A stretch of DNA of 64,000 nt from Butyrivibrio sp. (GTDB lineage Bacteria > Bacillota > Clostridia > Lachnospirales > Lachnospiraceae), in the NCBI RefSeq assembly GCF_017433805.1, contig NZ_JAFRGN010000043.1, positions 62,001-126,000 of the forward strand. The letters run 5' to 3'. The stretch's first letter is position 1. Each line of letters begins with the position of its first letter. Positions 8,928-18,340 of the stretch are shown here, piece by piece. A program made the translations under genes and the position numbers. The notes beneath the pieces are model-generated. The model had not been told where the DNA came from. It searched no databases and saw only the letters and a list, made by a program, of their open reading frames with translations.

Positions 8928-10373
8928 TTAGTCCTCTTTAGTCTCGTGACTTACTATCTCTCCCTCTTTAACAACTAGTCCTAGTTCGCTGCTTACTTTT
9001 TCTATTTCTCTTACAAGCTCATCATCATACATTACGGTTACTCTACCACCGGCGTATTCAGAATCCACCCACTCTTTTAACTTAAGAACAAGTGGCGATG
9101 TCTTGGACATTGCCTTGTCATCACGCAGCTTATAATGAACATTTATCCAATGTGCAATTCCTGCAAGTCCTGATGTATTAGAAACAGCGCTGACAGGTGG
9201 ACGGCGCAGGAACTTATCTGTATCAAAGATATTGTAGATCTCTTCATTCTTGAGAAGGCCGTCTGCATGGATACCTGCTCTTGTAACATTGAAGTTCTTA
9301 CCAACAAATGGAGTGTTGGCAGGAACAGTAAATCCTATCTCTTTCTCATAATACTCAGCAAGGTCTGTGATAACCTGAGTATTCATGCCATTAAGTGTAC
9401 CCTTAAGCTGAGCATATTCAAATACCATAGCTTCAAGAGGTGTATTACCAGTTCTCTCACCGATACCGAAAAGAGAAGTATTAACAGATGAACATCCATA
9501 CAGCCATGCTGTTGTAGAATTGGTAACCGCCTTATAGAAGTCGTTGTGTCCGTGCCACTCAATGAGCTCACTTGGAACACCAGCGTTGGTATTGATAGCA
9601 TATATGATACCCTGAACACTTCTGGGAATAACAGCACCAGAGAAATTAACACCATATCCCATTGTATCACAGGCTCTTACCTTAATAGGAATCTTATACT
9701 CATCTTTGAGCTTCATAAGCTCAAGGCAGAATGGAACAACAAATCCGAAAATATCAGCTCTTGTAATATCTTCAAGATGACATCTTGGGCTGATACCAGC
9801 TTCAAGACAAGATTTAACGACACTAAGGTAATGATCAAGCGCCTGTCTTCTTGTCATCTTAAGCTTCAGGAAAATATGATAATCTGAACATGAAACAAGG
9901 ATTCCCGTCTCCTTCATTCCCATGGATTTGACCAGTTTGAAGTCTTCCTCACTAGCTCTGATCCAGCTGGTTACCTCAGGGAACTCGTAACCTCTCTCCA
10001 TGCACTTATAGGCTGCATCACGGTCACTCTTACTATATAAAAAGAACTCGCTCTGGCGGATCATACCATTAGGGCCGCCAAGCTCATGGAACATATCGAA
10101 AATATGCACGATCTGATCCGTTGTATAAGGCGCCCTGGACTGCTGACCATCTCTAAAGGTTGTGTCAGTTATCCAAATCTCTTTGGGCATATTGTGAGGT
10201 ACGATTCTGTCGTTGAAAGGAATCTTAGGTACCTCTTCATAAGGAAACATGTTTCTGAATACGTTAGGCCTCTCAACATCATCAAGAATGTACATATGCT
10301 CTTCGATCTGAAGCAGATTATTCTTGTTGTTCATTGTGACAGGCCGGTTCTGGAATGTGTTATTCTCCTGCAT
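8928..10373 (-). CDS. Re-type citrate synthase (homocitrate/isopropylmalate synthase superfamily)
   Basis: A 481-residue HMGL-like TIM-barrel enzyme with TDTTFRDGQQSRAPY (residues 71-85), HLEDITRADIFGF and the metal-binding EWHGHND motif. Its extended N-terminus and lack of a C-terminal LeuA regulatory domain resemble the Re-face citrate synthase described in Clostridium kluyveri, whose homologues are often misnamed isopropylmalate or homocitrate synthase. The operon with isocitrate dehydrogenase strongly favours citrate synthase: acetyl-CoA plus oxaloacetate to citrate. Aconitase is not in the window. The ATG at 10373 follows a GGGGAC site; a reading to 10427 would place the start within the promoter. 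Homocitrate synthase is the main alternative. Confidence 0.82.
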   Translation of the reverse strand: MQENNTFQNRPVTMNNKNNLLQIEEHMYILDDVERPNVFRNMFPYEEVPKIPFNDRIVPHNMPKEIWITDTTFRDGQQSRAPYTTDQIVHIFDMFHELGGPNGMIRQSEFFLYSKSDRDAAYKCMERGYEFPEVTSWIRASEEDFKLVKSMGMKETGILVSCSDYHIFLKLKMTRRQALDHYLSVVKSCLEAGISPRCHLEDITRADIFGFVVPFCLELMKLKDEYKIPIKVRACDTMGYGVNFSGAVIPRSVQGIIYAINTNAGVPSELIEWHGHNDFYKAVTNSTTAWLYGCSSVNTSLFGIGERTGNTPLEAMVFEYAQLKGTLNGMNTQVITDLAEYYEKEIGFTVPANTPFVGKNFNVTRAGIHADGLLKNEEIYNIFDTDKFLRRPPVSAVSNTSGLAGIAHWINVHYKLRDDKAMSKTSPLVLKLKEWVDSEYAGGRVTVMYDDELVREIEKVSSELGLVVKEGEIVSHETKED

Positions 10374-10416
10374 AATAAAGTCCCCGTTATTTCGAAAAGA
10401 TTGTTCGTTGGGTATA

Positions 10417-10445
10417 ATTGTATACAATCATACTATTCATGTCAA
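10417..10445 (-). promoter_or_regulatory. Promoter with overlapping GntR-type operator for the citrate synthase operon
   Basis: Minus strand TTGACA (10440-10445), a 17-bp spacer and TACAAT (10417-10422). The -10 is embedded in the perfect 12-bp palindrome ATTGTATACAAT (10417-10428), of the type bound by FCD-subfamily GntR repressors. A bound dimer would cover the -10. Confidence 0.75.
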
Positions 10446-10467
10446 CGTAGTAAAGTTATGCAATATA

Positions 10468-10497
10468 AAAGAGATGGGATTAATTTCCCACCTCTTT
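10468..10497 (-). terminator. Terminator of the EAL gene
   Basis: Minus strand AAAGAGGTGGGA, loop AATTAA, TCCCATCTCTTT, then TTATATTG. It lies 25 bp after the EAL stop. Confidence 0.75.
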
Positions 10498-10521
10498 CCT
10501 GCAAAAATTAATATATTGTAC

Positions 10522-12468
10522 TTAGAATGCGCTTTTTCTTGTAAAATATTTTTTGACATTTTCTATTGGCTCTGGCTTAGCATAATGGAAGCCCTGAATA
10601 AAATCAAAGCCTCTTTCCATCGAATACTGACTCTGCGACTCATCTTCAACTCCCTCAACCAAAGTAACAAAACCATTTTTCTTGAACACCTCGATCATGT
10701 AGCTCATTATGTCATCCATTCGTTCATCATCAAGGGACTTATATAGAAGCGTCTTATCAAATTTGATGGTCTTAACAGGGCAGTTCATAACTCTTTCAAA
10801 GGATGAATAACCTGTTCCAAAATCATCAAGATAGAACTGGATTCCTGCTCTGTTAAGAGAATTCATATTCTCATTGGCCTGTTCGTAATTCTCAAACATT
10901 GCAGATTCTGTAATCTCAAACCTTATCTTGGAGACATCAAAATCATATTTGTCGATAATGTCCATCAGATCCGAATACGCATTTTTGTGCGAAATCTCGC
11001 GGGAAGATACATTAACCGAGATAGAATCAAAATCATAGAACTCATCAAGAGCCTCTATAGACCTGCATACCTTATCCAGCACAATGCAGGTGATAGCATG
11101 AATTGTTCCGCTTTCCTCCGCAATTGGTATAAATCTCTCAGGACTTATTATCTTATTTCCAAGCTTAAGTCTTGTAAGAGCCTCTGCAGCTCTGAAATTT
11201 CCAGTATCAACGCTGTAAATAGGCTGAGCATATACCATAACTCTCTCATCGTCCATATCCAGCCTGTTACGTATATCCTCAAGCGCTACAGCTATCTCAT
11301 ATTCCTCAAGGAAATCATCGTAATCTGTAGGATTAACAACATAGAAATGACTGCTATTCTGGCTCTTAAAGCGTCTTGAAATATACTCAAAGTACTGTCT
11401 GCATTTTGCAGCAGTCTCAAGCTCTGGAAGAACTTCGCCGGAAACCATAATATAGTTGATGGGCACCGTCATATCTGCTCTTGCTCCATCAAGAACGCCT
11501 CTTATATTATTTATTGCCGCCACAAAGGACTTGTAGTCATCTACTTCTACAACAGCAATATATCTATCTTCAGAAATCCTGTACAGCTTGACCTTAGGTC
11601 TTATTGCCTCCATTGCCCTGCACATAGATACTGCTTTCATATATATCTCATCAACATTATCGCCAAAGCTCTCTACATTAGGATACTTAAGCTCTATATA
11701 GCTGATGAACATTTTCTTTCTACCAAGGTTCTTTTCTACATATGATAAAAGGCCATAAACATTCTGGCTTCCAGTCATCTCATCATAAGGATTTGAATGG
11801 AACAATATGTATCCAAGCGCAAATACCGGCACATAACTCATAGCCATATATACTGAATGGAATTTATCTACTACTACCATTTGGCTTCCAAGGAGGAGTA
11901 TTTCCAATGGAACAATAGCAATAACAACATACCAGATAACTCTCGCTACATTTGTTTTATTGCTAAGTGTCGCATTAAAGCAGATGATAGCGCACACTAT
12001 TCCAGCTCCGCAGTAGTATCTTACAAAGTGAGTAATATCGATTCCATCCACTTCAAAGGAATAGAAATTTCTGGCTGCAATCTCAATAATGACTCCGGTA
12101 ATATAAGTAATAGACAAAAGAGTATACATCAAAAGAAACTCTTTACGCTGATTGCGCCTTACTATAGACATCATATTCACATAGGAATAAATGCAGAACA
12201 GTATTCCATTATATAAAAGAAGGAATACCAGAATCTGTCCCATAAAAAGATATCTGTTAAAATAAAGATCCGGATTATTAGCTACGTGAATAATAGAAAT
12301 CTGAGTCAGAATGGCTGCTATAGACAGCACGATACCTCTGTAGATGTATTTAAAAACATACGACTTTTTGGGCTTAGTATAAATCAGAAGCACCAAAATA
12401 AGACCTGCCATAATAAGGCCGGCTATCTCACCTATATAGTTATAAGAAATAAAATTATTCTCTACCAT
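10522..12468 (-). CDS. Membrane-bound EAL-domain c-di-GMP phosphodiesterase with degenerate GGDEF domain
   Basis: A 648-residue protein. About seven hydrophobic helices fill residues 10-220, followed by a GGDEF-like domain (about 235-385) with no GGDEF motif and then a full EAL domain (about 405-645). The EAL active site looks complete: EAL at 429-431, Asn in ISVNVSSRE, ITESA, DDFGTGYSS (547-555), the lysine in TIKFDKTLL, TLVEGVE and the QGFHYAKP end. It should hydrolyse c-di-GMP to pGpG at the membrane; the helices probably sense an unknown signal, and the dead cyclase domain may be regulatory. It is monocistronic by its own terminator. It opens the signalling island that runs to 22.5 kb. 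Confidence 0.87.
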   Translation of the reverse strand: MVENNFISYNYIGEIAGLIMAGLILVLLIYTKPKKSYVFKYIYRGIVLSIAAILTQISIIHVANNPDLYFNRYLFMGQILVFLLLYNGILFCIYSYVNMMSIVRRNQRKEFLLMYTLLSITYITGVIIEIAARNFYSFEVDGIDITHFVRYYCGAGIVCAIICFNATLSNKTNVARVIWYVVIAIVPLEILLLGSQMVVVDKFHSVYMAMSYVPVFALGYILFHSNPYDEMTGSQNVYGLLSYVEKNLGRKKMFISYIELKYPNVESFGDNVDEIYMKAVSMCRAMEAIRPKVKLYRISEDRYIAVVEVDDYKSFVAAINNIRGVLDGARADMTVPINYIMVSGEVLPELETAAKCRQYFEYISRRFKSQNSSHFYVVNPTDYDDFLEEYEIAVALEDIRNRLDMDDERVMVYAQPIYSVDTGNFRAAEALTRLKLGNKIISPERFIPIAEESGTIHAITCIVLDKVCRSIEALDEFYDFDSISVNVSSREISHKNAYSDLMDIIDKYDFDVSKIRFEITESAMFENYEQANENMNSLNRAGIQFYLDDFGTGYSSFERVMNCPVKTIKFDKTLLYKSLDDERMDDIMSYMIEVFKKNGFVTLVEGVEDESQSQYSMERGFDFIQGFHYAKPEPIENVKKYFTRKSAF

Positions 12469-12527
12469 ATTCCCATATTATCACAAAACCGATAATTATG
12501 TGTTAAATTAATATTAACAATAAATAA

Positions 12528-12553
12528 GAGGCTCTGCCAGACGGCAGAGCCTC
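12528..12553 (-). terminator. Terminator of the EF-G-like gene
   Basis: GAGGCTCTGCC and GGCAGAGCCTC form a perfect 11-bp stem with a short loop, followed on the minus strand by TTATTTATTG. Confidence 0.8.
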
Positions 12554-12566
12554 AATATATGCTATA

Positions 12567-14657
12567 TTATTCCTCTGAATTAGCAGCTGCAACCTTATCT
12601 GCTCTAGCCTCAACTTCCTTGGCCTGAACATCTGAAGGAGCCTGCTCATATCTGTTGAACTCATACTCGAAATCACCACTACCACCTGTCATAGAACGAA
12701 GCTGTGTGCAATATCCAAAAAGTTCCATCATAGGCACTTCTGCCTCGATAACCTGCTTGCCTGTAAGAGAAGGATTCATTCCAAGTACACGTCCTCTTCT
12801 CTTATTGAGATCTCCCATTACATCACCTGTGTAAGTATCAGGTACTGTAACCTTGAGAGAAACGATAGGCTCAAGAAGAACTGGAGTAGCATCCATGAAG
12901 CCCTTCTTGAAGGCGTTGGATGATGCTACCTTGAATGCCATTTCTGATGAGTCTACTGGGTGATAAGATCCATCATAAAGAGTAGCCTTAACACCAACTA
13001 CAGGATAAGCTGCAAGAGGTCCACGAAGGACTGACTCTGCAATACCTTTTTCTACAGCTGGGAAGAAGTTCTTAGGAACTGCTCCACCAACAACTTCCTG
13101 ATCAAACTCATAAGCCTTGGTCACATCTCCAAGAGGAGCAAAGCGCATCTTAACGTGTCCATACTGACCATGTCCACCTGTCTGCTTCTTGTACTTGTAC
13201 TCAACATCTGAGTTCTTACGAATAGTCTCTCTGAAAGCTACCTTAGGCTTAGTAAGATCGATGGCAACCTTGTAAACGTTCTGAAGCTTACTCTGGATAA
13301 CCTCAAGATGCATATCGCCCATACCATACAGAAGTGTCTGGCGGTTCTCAGCATCATTGACAACCTTAAGTGTCTGATCCTCAGCAGCAAGCTTAGCAAG
13401 AGACTGAGCAATCTTATCGATATCGCTCTTATTCTGTGCGTGATATCTCATGTATGTATATGGTGTAGAAATATCCATCTTAGCATACTGTACAGGTGTA
13501 GACTTGGTTGAAAGTGTATCACCTGTAGAAATATCAAGCTTCTGAAGTGCTCCGAGGTCACCTGCGTGAAGCTCAGGAACTTCTATAGCTTTGTTGCCCT
13601 GAAGAACATAGAGCTTACCAAGCTTAACCTCAGCATCCTTATTAGCGATGTACATAACATCATCAGGCTTGATGACACCTGAACGAACCTTGATAAGTGA
13701 ATACTTACCAATAAATGGATCGATCATTGTCTTGAATACAAAAGCGGTCTTTGGCTTAGAGAAGTCAAAGTCAGCTTCAAAGATTTCATTAGTATTAGTA
13801 TTGATACCAGCCATCTTACGGTTCTCTGGGCTAGGCATATACTTAACAATATCATCGAGAAGTGTATAAATACCCTGGCAAAGAGTACTTGATCCCATCT
13901 CGATAGGTACGATTGTTCCATCACAAACGTTGGAACGAACAGCAGCTCTGATTTCTGCCTCTGAGAAGGTATCACCGTTAAAGTATCTGTCCATGAACTC
14001 TTCAGATGTCTCTGCTACTGACTCGATAAGAGTATCTCTGCAGAGCTTAAGGTTAGCCTGGTTGTACTCTGGCACTGGGCACTCAACAACCTCTTTACCT
14101 TCCCATCTAAAGCCCTTCTCCTGAATTACATTAACGTAACCAACAAACTTCTCATTCTCACGGATAGGAAGATTGAAAGGAGCCATCTTCTTACCATATT
14201 TGTCTGTCATGTCCTGCACAACCTGTCTATAGGAAACATCATCTATATCCATGTCTGCAACAAATACCATACGTGGTAATTTGTATTTCTCACATAATTC
14301 CCATGCTCTCTCGGTACCAACTTCGATACCTGCCTTACCTGATACAACAATGATAGCTGCATCAGCAACACTCATAGCTTCCTCAACTTCACCGACAAAA
14401 TCAAAGAATCCAGGAGTATCAAGGAGATTAATCTTGTGTCCATCCCACTCAAGCGGAATAGTAGAAGTGCTGATTGAAATATGTCTCTTCTGCTCTTCTT
14501 TATCAAAGTCACTAAGAGTATTTCCATCCTCGACTTTTCCCATTCTGGATGTAATACCTGCTAAATAAGCCATTGCCTCAGAGAGACTTGTCTTACCTGC
14601 TCCGCCATGGCCCAGCAGCACTACGTTTCTAATTTTGTCAGTCGTATAAACGTTCAT
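12567..14657 (-). CDS. Elongation factor G-like translational GTPase (paralogue)
   Basis: A 696-residue EF-G-type protein. It has G1 GHGGAGKTS (residues 16-24), the switch region with a Thr-rich ISTSTIPLEW, G3 DTPGFFDF, and EF-G domains III-V including GHGQYGHVKMRFAPL. The G4 motif that reads guanine, normally NKMD, is replaced by ADMD (VFVADMDIDD). Such divergence is seen in the second, FusA2-like EF-G group of Clostridia rather than in the main factor, so this is probably not the sole EF-G. Exact function is unknown. The ATG at 14657 has GGAGGACATTGAT upstream; a longer reading to 14723 lacks support. It has its own promoter and terminator. Confidence 0.85.
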   Translation of the reverse strand: MNVYTTDKIRNVVLLGHGGAGKTSLSEAMAYLAGITSRMGKVEDGNTLSDFDKEEQKRHISISTSTIPLEWDGHKINLLDTPGFFDFVGEVEEAMSVADAAIIVVSGKAGIEVGTERAWELCEKYKLPRMVFVADMDIDDVSYRQVVQDMTDKYGKKMAPFNLPIRENEKFVGYVNVIQEKGFRWEGKEVVECPVPEYNQANLKLCRDTLIESVAETSEEFMDRYFNGDTFSEAEIRAAVRSNVCDGTIVPIEMGSSTLCQGIYTLLDDIVKYMPSPENRKMAGINTNTNEIFEADFDFSKPKTAFVFKTMIDPFIGKYSLIKVRSGVIKPDDVMYIANKDAEVKLGKLYVLQGNKAIEVPELHAGDLGALQKLDISTGDTLSTKSTPVQYAKMDISTPYTYMRYHAQNKSDIDKIAQSLAKLAAEDQTLKVVNDAENRQTLLYGMGDMHLEVIQSKLQNVYKVAIDLTKPKVAFRETIRKNSDVEYKYKKQTGGHGQYGHVKMRFAPLGDVTKAYEFDQEVVGGAVPKNFFPAVEKGIAESVLRGPLAAYPVVGVKATLYDGSYHPVDSSEMAFKVASSNAFKKGFMDATPVLLEPIVSLKVTVPDTYTGDVMGDLNKRRGRVLGMNPSLTGKQVIEAEVPMMELFGYCTQLRSMTGGSGDFEYEFNRYEQAPSDVQAKEVEARADKVAAANSEE

Positions 14658-14804
14658 ATCAATGTCCTCCAGTTGCAATAAATTGGGTATTTTTGAGAAA
14701 TACAAGGGACAATAGACGCACATTCAGCCGTAGCAGAACGCTACCGCCGCTCATATGCTATTTGAACAATATAGACACTCGCCCCAAACAATTCTCATAA
14801 GAAC
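14658..14804 (-). promoter_or_regulatory. Long 5' leader of the EF-G-like gene
   Basis: About 145 bases of non-coding leader lie between the promoter at 14805-14833 and the start codon. Its only clear structure is a hairpin near 14729-14752 (GCGGTAGC/GCTACGGC, one mismatch) without a T-run. No known riboswitch motif was recognised. Confidence 0.35.
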
Positions 14805-14833
14805 ATTTTACTAAATATAGTGTTTAAACACAA
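14805..14833 (-). promoter_or_regulatory. Promoter of the EF-G-like gene with a palindrome in the spacer
   Basis: Minus strand TTGTGT (14828-14833), 17-bp spacer, TAAAAT (14805-14810). The perfect palindrome GTGTTTAAACAC (14820-14831) overlaps the -35 and could be an operator. Confidence 0.5.
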
Positions 14834-14869
14834 GCATTTTCGGCCTTTTGCACAAACTATTCCCCAATG

Positions 14870-17800
14870 CTATTCAACCTCTTTTAATACCTCTGTCATT
14901 CCATCAAAATCAGACGCTTCAAAAAGTTCGTATAAGCGTTTAAATCTATCCTTATGTTCGCCAAGATCATAGTCTTCCATCTCCTTGAAAAGGTTACTCA
15001 AATAACCTACGTTTTTTTGATTAATACCCTCTTTAAGAGCTTCATACATACTCTTAATGAGGAATTCATTGTAGTTTACAGATGGAGCTTTATTTACTTC
15101 TTCTTTCTTGGCCTGCTCTTTTGCCTTTTCTTCGGCTTCTGCTGCAGCATATATCGCAGAAAGAGGCTCTTTATATCTGTTAAGCTCAGCTATAACCTCA
15201 TCATTGTGTTCCCTGATATAATCAATATTTCCTTCTTTGCCGGCCATTTCCAGAGCTTCAGCGCCCTTTGACAGCTCCATTGCGCCAATAAGACGTGCTG
15301 AGCTCTTTAGAGCGTGGACCTTGATCGTGTAGTTCTCATAGTCGCCAGATTCATAGAAGCCTGTAATTTCCTGGCTCTTACTATCTATGGAATCATAGAA
15401 TATCTTGAGGACACTCTTAAAAGACTCCTCAGAGCCGCTATTTTCAAGCGCCACCTTGGAATCAAGTCCCTCAATCTGGTCATACCACTTATCAGATGCA
15501 GTCTGGCCCGCTGCTTCAACAGTATTCTCAGTAATATTTTCTGTTACTGCCTCAGCATCTGTCTTTTTCTCTTCTTCATGCTTATCTGCAACCAGTATTT
15601 CTTCTTCAGGGAATACCAGAAGCTTCTGAAGATTATAAGGATGCTCTGACTTTTCCATATACATTATTCCAAAAGCGCCAGGACCACAGCTCACAGAAAG
15701 AGCTGCAGAAGCCTTCTGGAATATGACGTTCTTAAATGGAGCATTGGCAAGTATCCTCTTCTCAATTCTCTCAAGAACTTCCTCCGGAACATCAGAATGT
15801 GTCACCATCACAACATCAAGATCATGCCCTGCCCTTCTTGGAACAGCATAATCCACGTATCTGTCATAGCTTCTTGTCTTATTACCTATCTGTACCCGGT
15901 CTACCTTAAAGGTATCATTTTTAACAACAACAAATGGCTTTAAGCCAATTGACAGCATAAGCTCGCAAAGTCTTTTTCCTATAATTCCTCTCTTCATAAG
16001 AACCATAGGATCACTGGCAACAAAGCTGCACCTAACCTTACTCTTGATAGCAGTAAGCTCTTTGATGATATTTCCGGGGCTCATTCCCTGATTAGACAGG
16101 TTATAGGCCATAAGCGCGATCATACCCATAGAGCTTGAGTTAAAGCCTGAGTTAAAGACGAATACATTGCCATAGGCCTTGGCTGCCTGTCTCGCTCTTT
16201 CATACTCTTCACTGATACCTGGAGCCAAAGTGATATAAATGATCTGGTGGGCCTTCTTGAGTTCTTTTGCAAAGAACTGTTCGAATTCCTCAATAGTTGG
16301 AGGCTCAGAGGTAAATTCCTTGCCAGCCCTCATATATCTGATGATCTCATCTGTATCCGCCTCAAGGCCATCGTAATACTCTTTGCCATCCACATGAACC
16401 TTAAACGGAATAGTATCGATCTGCAGTTCCTTGAGGGTTCTAACTGGAAGATCGCACATACTGTTGGTTGTAATGATAAGTGGAATCTTCTTGTTATAGC
16501 CCTTAGCAGTATTGAGCTTGGATTTGCTAAAGTCTGCTGTCTTACTGATAGTAACCTTGGATTCAGGGAGGTGAGCCAGAAGCATTTCCTCAAACTGAGC
16601 TCCAGATACCGGTTTTAAAAGATATCCGTCAAAACCGCTGGAACTATACAGAGCCCTGTTCTCACTTCCAGCATTAGCAGTAAGAACAATAACAGGAACA
16701 TGGTTATTATAGCCACCATGCTGCTTTCTGATAGCCTGCAAACATTCGATACCGTTCATAACAGGCATTAGATGATCCATGAATATAATGTCATATCTTG
16801 TAGCGATGGTATGAGCAAGTGCATCAGCTCCGCTACTTACCGTATCTACAGTTATCTGAGTGCCTTCAACAAGTTTTTTCTCAACCTCAAGGTTCATCTC
16901 ATTGTCATCAACAATAAGGATTCTTGCCTCAGGAGCAGTAAAGCTCGCCTCATACTTCTGTTCATCTCTGACACTTCCATAATTAGTAATACTGATATTT
17001 CCAACTGCTGTAGGATTGCTGACCTTCTGCCACAGAGCCACTGTGAAGTTAGACCCCTGCGTGTATACACTGTTTACTGAGATGTCGCCATTCATCAGCT
17101 CCACGAGCTGCTTAACTATAGAAAGGCCAAGCCCTGTACCTTCGATCTTACTGTTTTTCTCTTCATCAATTCTCTGGAAGGCATCAAAAAGATAAGGAAT
17201 AGCATCTTCCTTAATACCCATTCCTGTATCAGAAACAGAGAAGATAATTCGTACCTTCTCATCCTTGATGTCCTCTTTTTCTATATGAAGAGTAACTGTA
17301 CCTTCGCTGGTATATTTGACCGCATTGTTCAAGAGATTTACTAGTATCTGCTTGATTCTGACTTCATCACCAAAGAGCTCCTGCGGAATCGTAGGATCGA
17401 TCTCAACATTAAACTTAAGACCTTTTTGCTCGGCTCTAAGCCAGATCATATTGACAATCTCAGAGATCATGGATGGGACATTGTAATTTACAGGAATAAT
17501 GTCCATCTTTCCCGCTTCAATCTTGGAAATATCAAGGATATCATTGACCAGAGCCAGCAGCATTTTACCTGCGCCCTGGATATTTCCTGCATCTTTTTTG
17601 ATCTCTTCAGAAGCATCCTCCTGCCTGAGAATAATCTCATTAAGTCCCAGAATAGAGTTAATAGGCGTTCTGATCTCATGGCTCATGCTGGAGAAGAACC
17701 TGTTCTGAGATTTGTTCAGTTCCTCATATTTCTGGGTTTCTTCTTTGGCTCTTTTGTTCTCCTCTATAAACATCCACTCAACGAACCATACCATGATGCA

Positions 17801-18322
17801 GCAGATGGTGCCTACCATGATGACTGAAACCAGTGAATCTATGAAAAAGAACTGTCTACTGTGCTCTGTTACCCTCTCAGGATGCATATATGCATCAAAG
17901 TACATGAGACCTGATTCTATAGTAAGAACTATCAGCATGAACGGTCTCCACATACCGTTAAGAACGAGACCTGTATAAAGATATGCAAAAATAAGCCAGA
18001 GATAACCACCACCAGAAAGACCACCACCAAAATAAAACAAAATAGGCAGAATGATACCTACAAGGCCAATAACTATAATTCGGACAGCTACCTGAACTTT
18101 ATTCTTTCTGACAGAAACACTCGTAATAATGGGCACAAGAATAATAGTGATGGTCAAAGTAATGATCTCCACTATATTCTCTCCCAGAATAAGGTTACTG
18201 ATAAGCGCAAAAAATACGCCAAAGTCCGTCAAAAGAGTAAGTGCAATAAATACTCTTTCTCTCAGTGTCCTTGACGGATCCTTTAACCTTTCAATTGTTC
18301 TGGTAAAAAGACCTTTCTTCAA
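14870..18322 (-). CDS. Hybrid sensor histidine kinase with receiver, DegV and HPt domains
   Basis: A 1150-residue multidomain kinase. Membrane helices fill about residues 25-185. HisKA follows with SMSHEIRTP (His215), then HATPase (GTGLGLSIVKQLVE) to about 445. A receiver domain at about 475-600 has VDDNEMN and the phospho-acceptor FMDHLMP. About 625-910 is a DegV domain: TTNSMCDLP, FTSEPPT and SCGPGAFGIMY match the fatty-acid-binding motifs of DegV. An HPt domain (about 955-1060) carries HALKSSARLIG. The C-terminus is helical. DegV proteins normally stand alone and bind fatty acids, so a lipid-sensing phosphorelay is inferred. The start is TTG with GGAGG upstream. The second hybrid kinase gene lies just upstream. 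Confidence 0.87.
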   Translation of the reverse strand: MKKGLFTRTIERLKDPSRTLRERVFIALTLLTDFGVFFALISNLILGENIVEIITLTITIILVPIITSVSVRKNKVQVAVRIIVIGLVGIILPILFYFGGGLSGGGYLWLIFAYLYTGLVLNGMWRPFMLIVLTIESGLMYFDAYMHPERVTEHSRQFFFIDSLVSVIMVGTICCIMVWFVEWMFIEENKRAKEETQKYEELNKSQNRFFSSMSHEIRTPINSILGLNEIILRQEDASEEIKKDAGNIQGAGKMLLALVNDILDISKIEAGKMDIIPVNYNVPSMISEIVNMIWLRAEQKGLKFNVEIDPTIPQELFGDEVRIKQILVNLLNNAVKYTSEGTVTLHIEKEDIKDEKVRIIFSVSDTGMGIKEDAIPYLFDAFQRIDEEKNSKIEGTGLGLSIVKQLVELMNGDISVNSVYTQGSNFTVALWQKVSNPTAVGNISITNYGSVRDEQKYEASFTAPEARILIVDDNEMNLEVEKKLVEGTQITVDTVSSGADALAHTIATRYDIIFMDHLMPVMNGIECLQAIRKQHGGYNNHVPVIVLTANAGSENRALYSSSGFDGYLLKPVSGAQFEEMLLAHLPESKVTISKTADFSKSKLNTAKGYNKKIPLIITTNSMCDLPVRTLKELQIDTIPFKVHVDGKEYYDGLEADTDEIIRYMRAGKEFTSEPPTIEEFEQFFAKELKKAHQIIYITLAPGISEEYERARQAAKAYGNVFVFNSGFNSSSMGMIALMAYNLSNQGMSPGNIIKELTAIKSKVRCSFVASDPMVLMKRGIIGKRLCELMLSIGLKPFVVVKNDTFKVDRVQIGNKTRSYDRYVDYAVPRRAGHDLDVVMVTHSDVPEEVLERIEKRILANAPFKNVIFQKASAALSVSCGPGAFGIMYMEKSEHPYNLQKLLVFPEEEILVADKHEEEKKTDAEAVTENITENTVEAAGQTASDKWYDQIEGLDSKVALENSGSEESFKSVLKIFYDSIDSKSQEITGFYESGDYENYTIKVHALKSSARLIGAMELSKGAEALEMAGKEGNIDYIREHNDEVIAELNRYKEPLSAIYAAAEAEEKAKEQAKKEEVNKAPSVNYNEFLIKSMYEALKEGINQKNVGYLSNLFKEMEDYDLGEHKDRFKRLYELFEASDFDGMTEVLKEVE

Positions 18323-18340
18323 TATGTACCTCCATCACGA

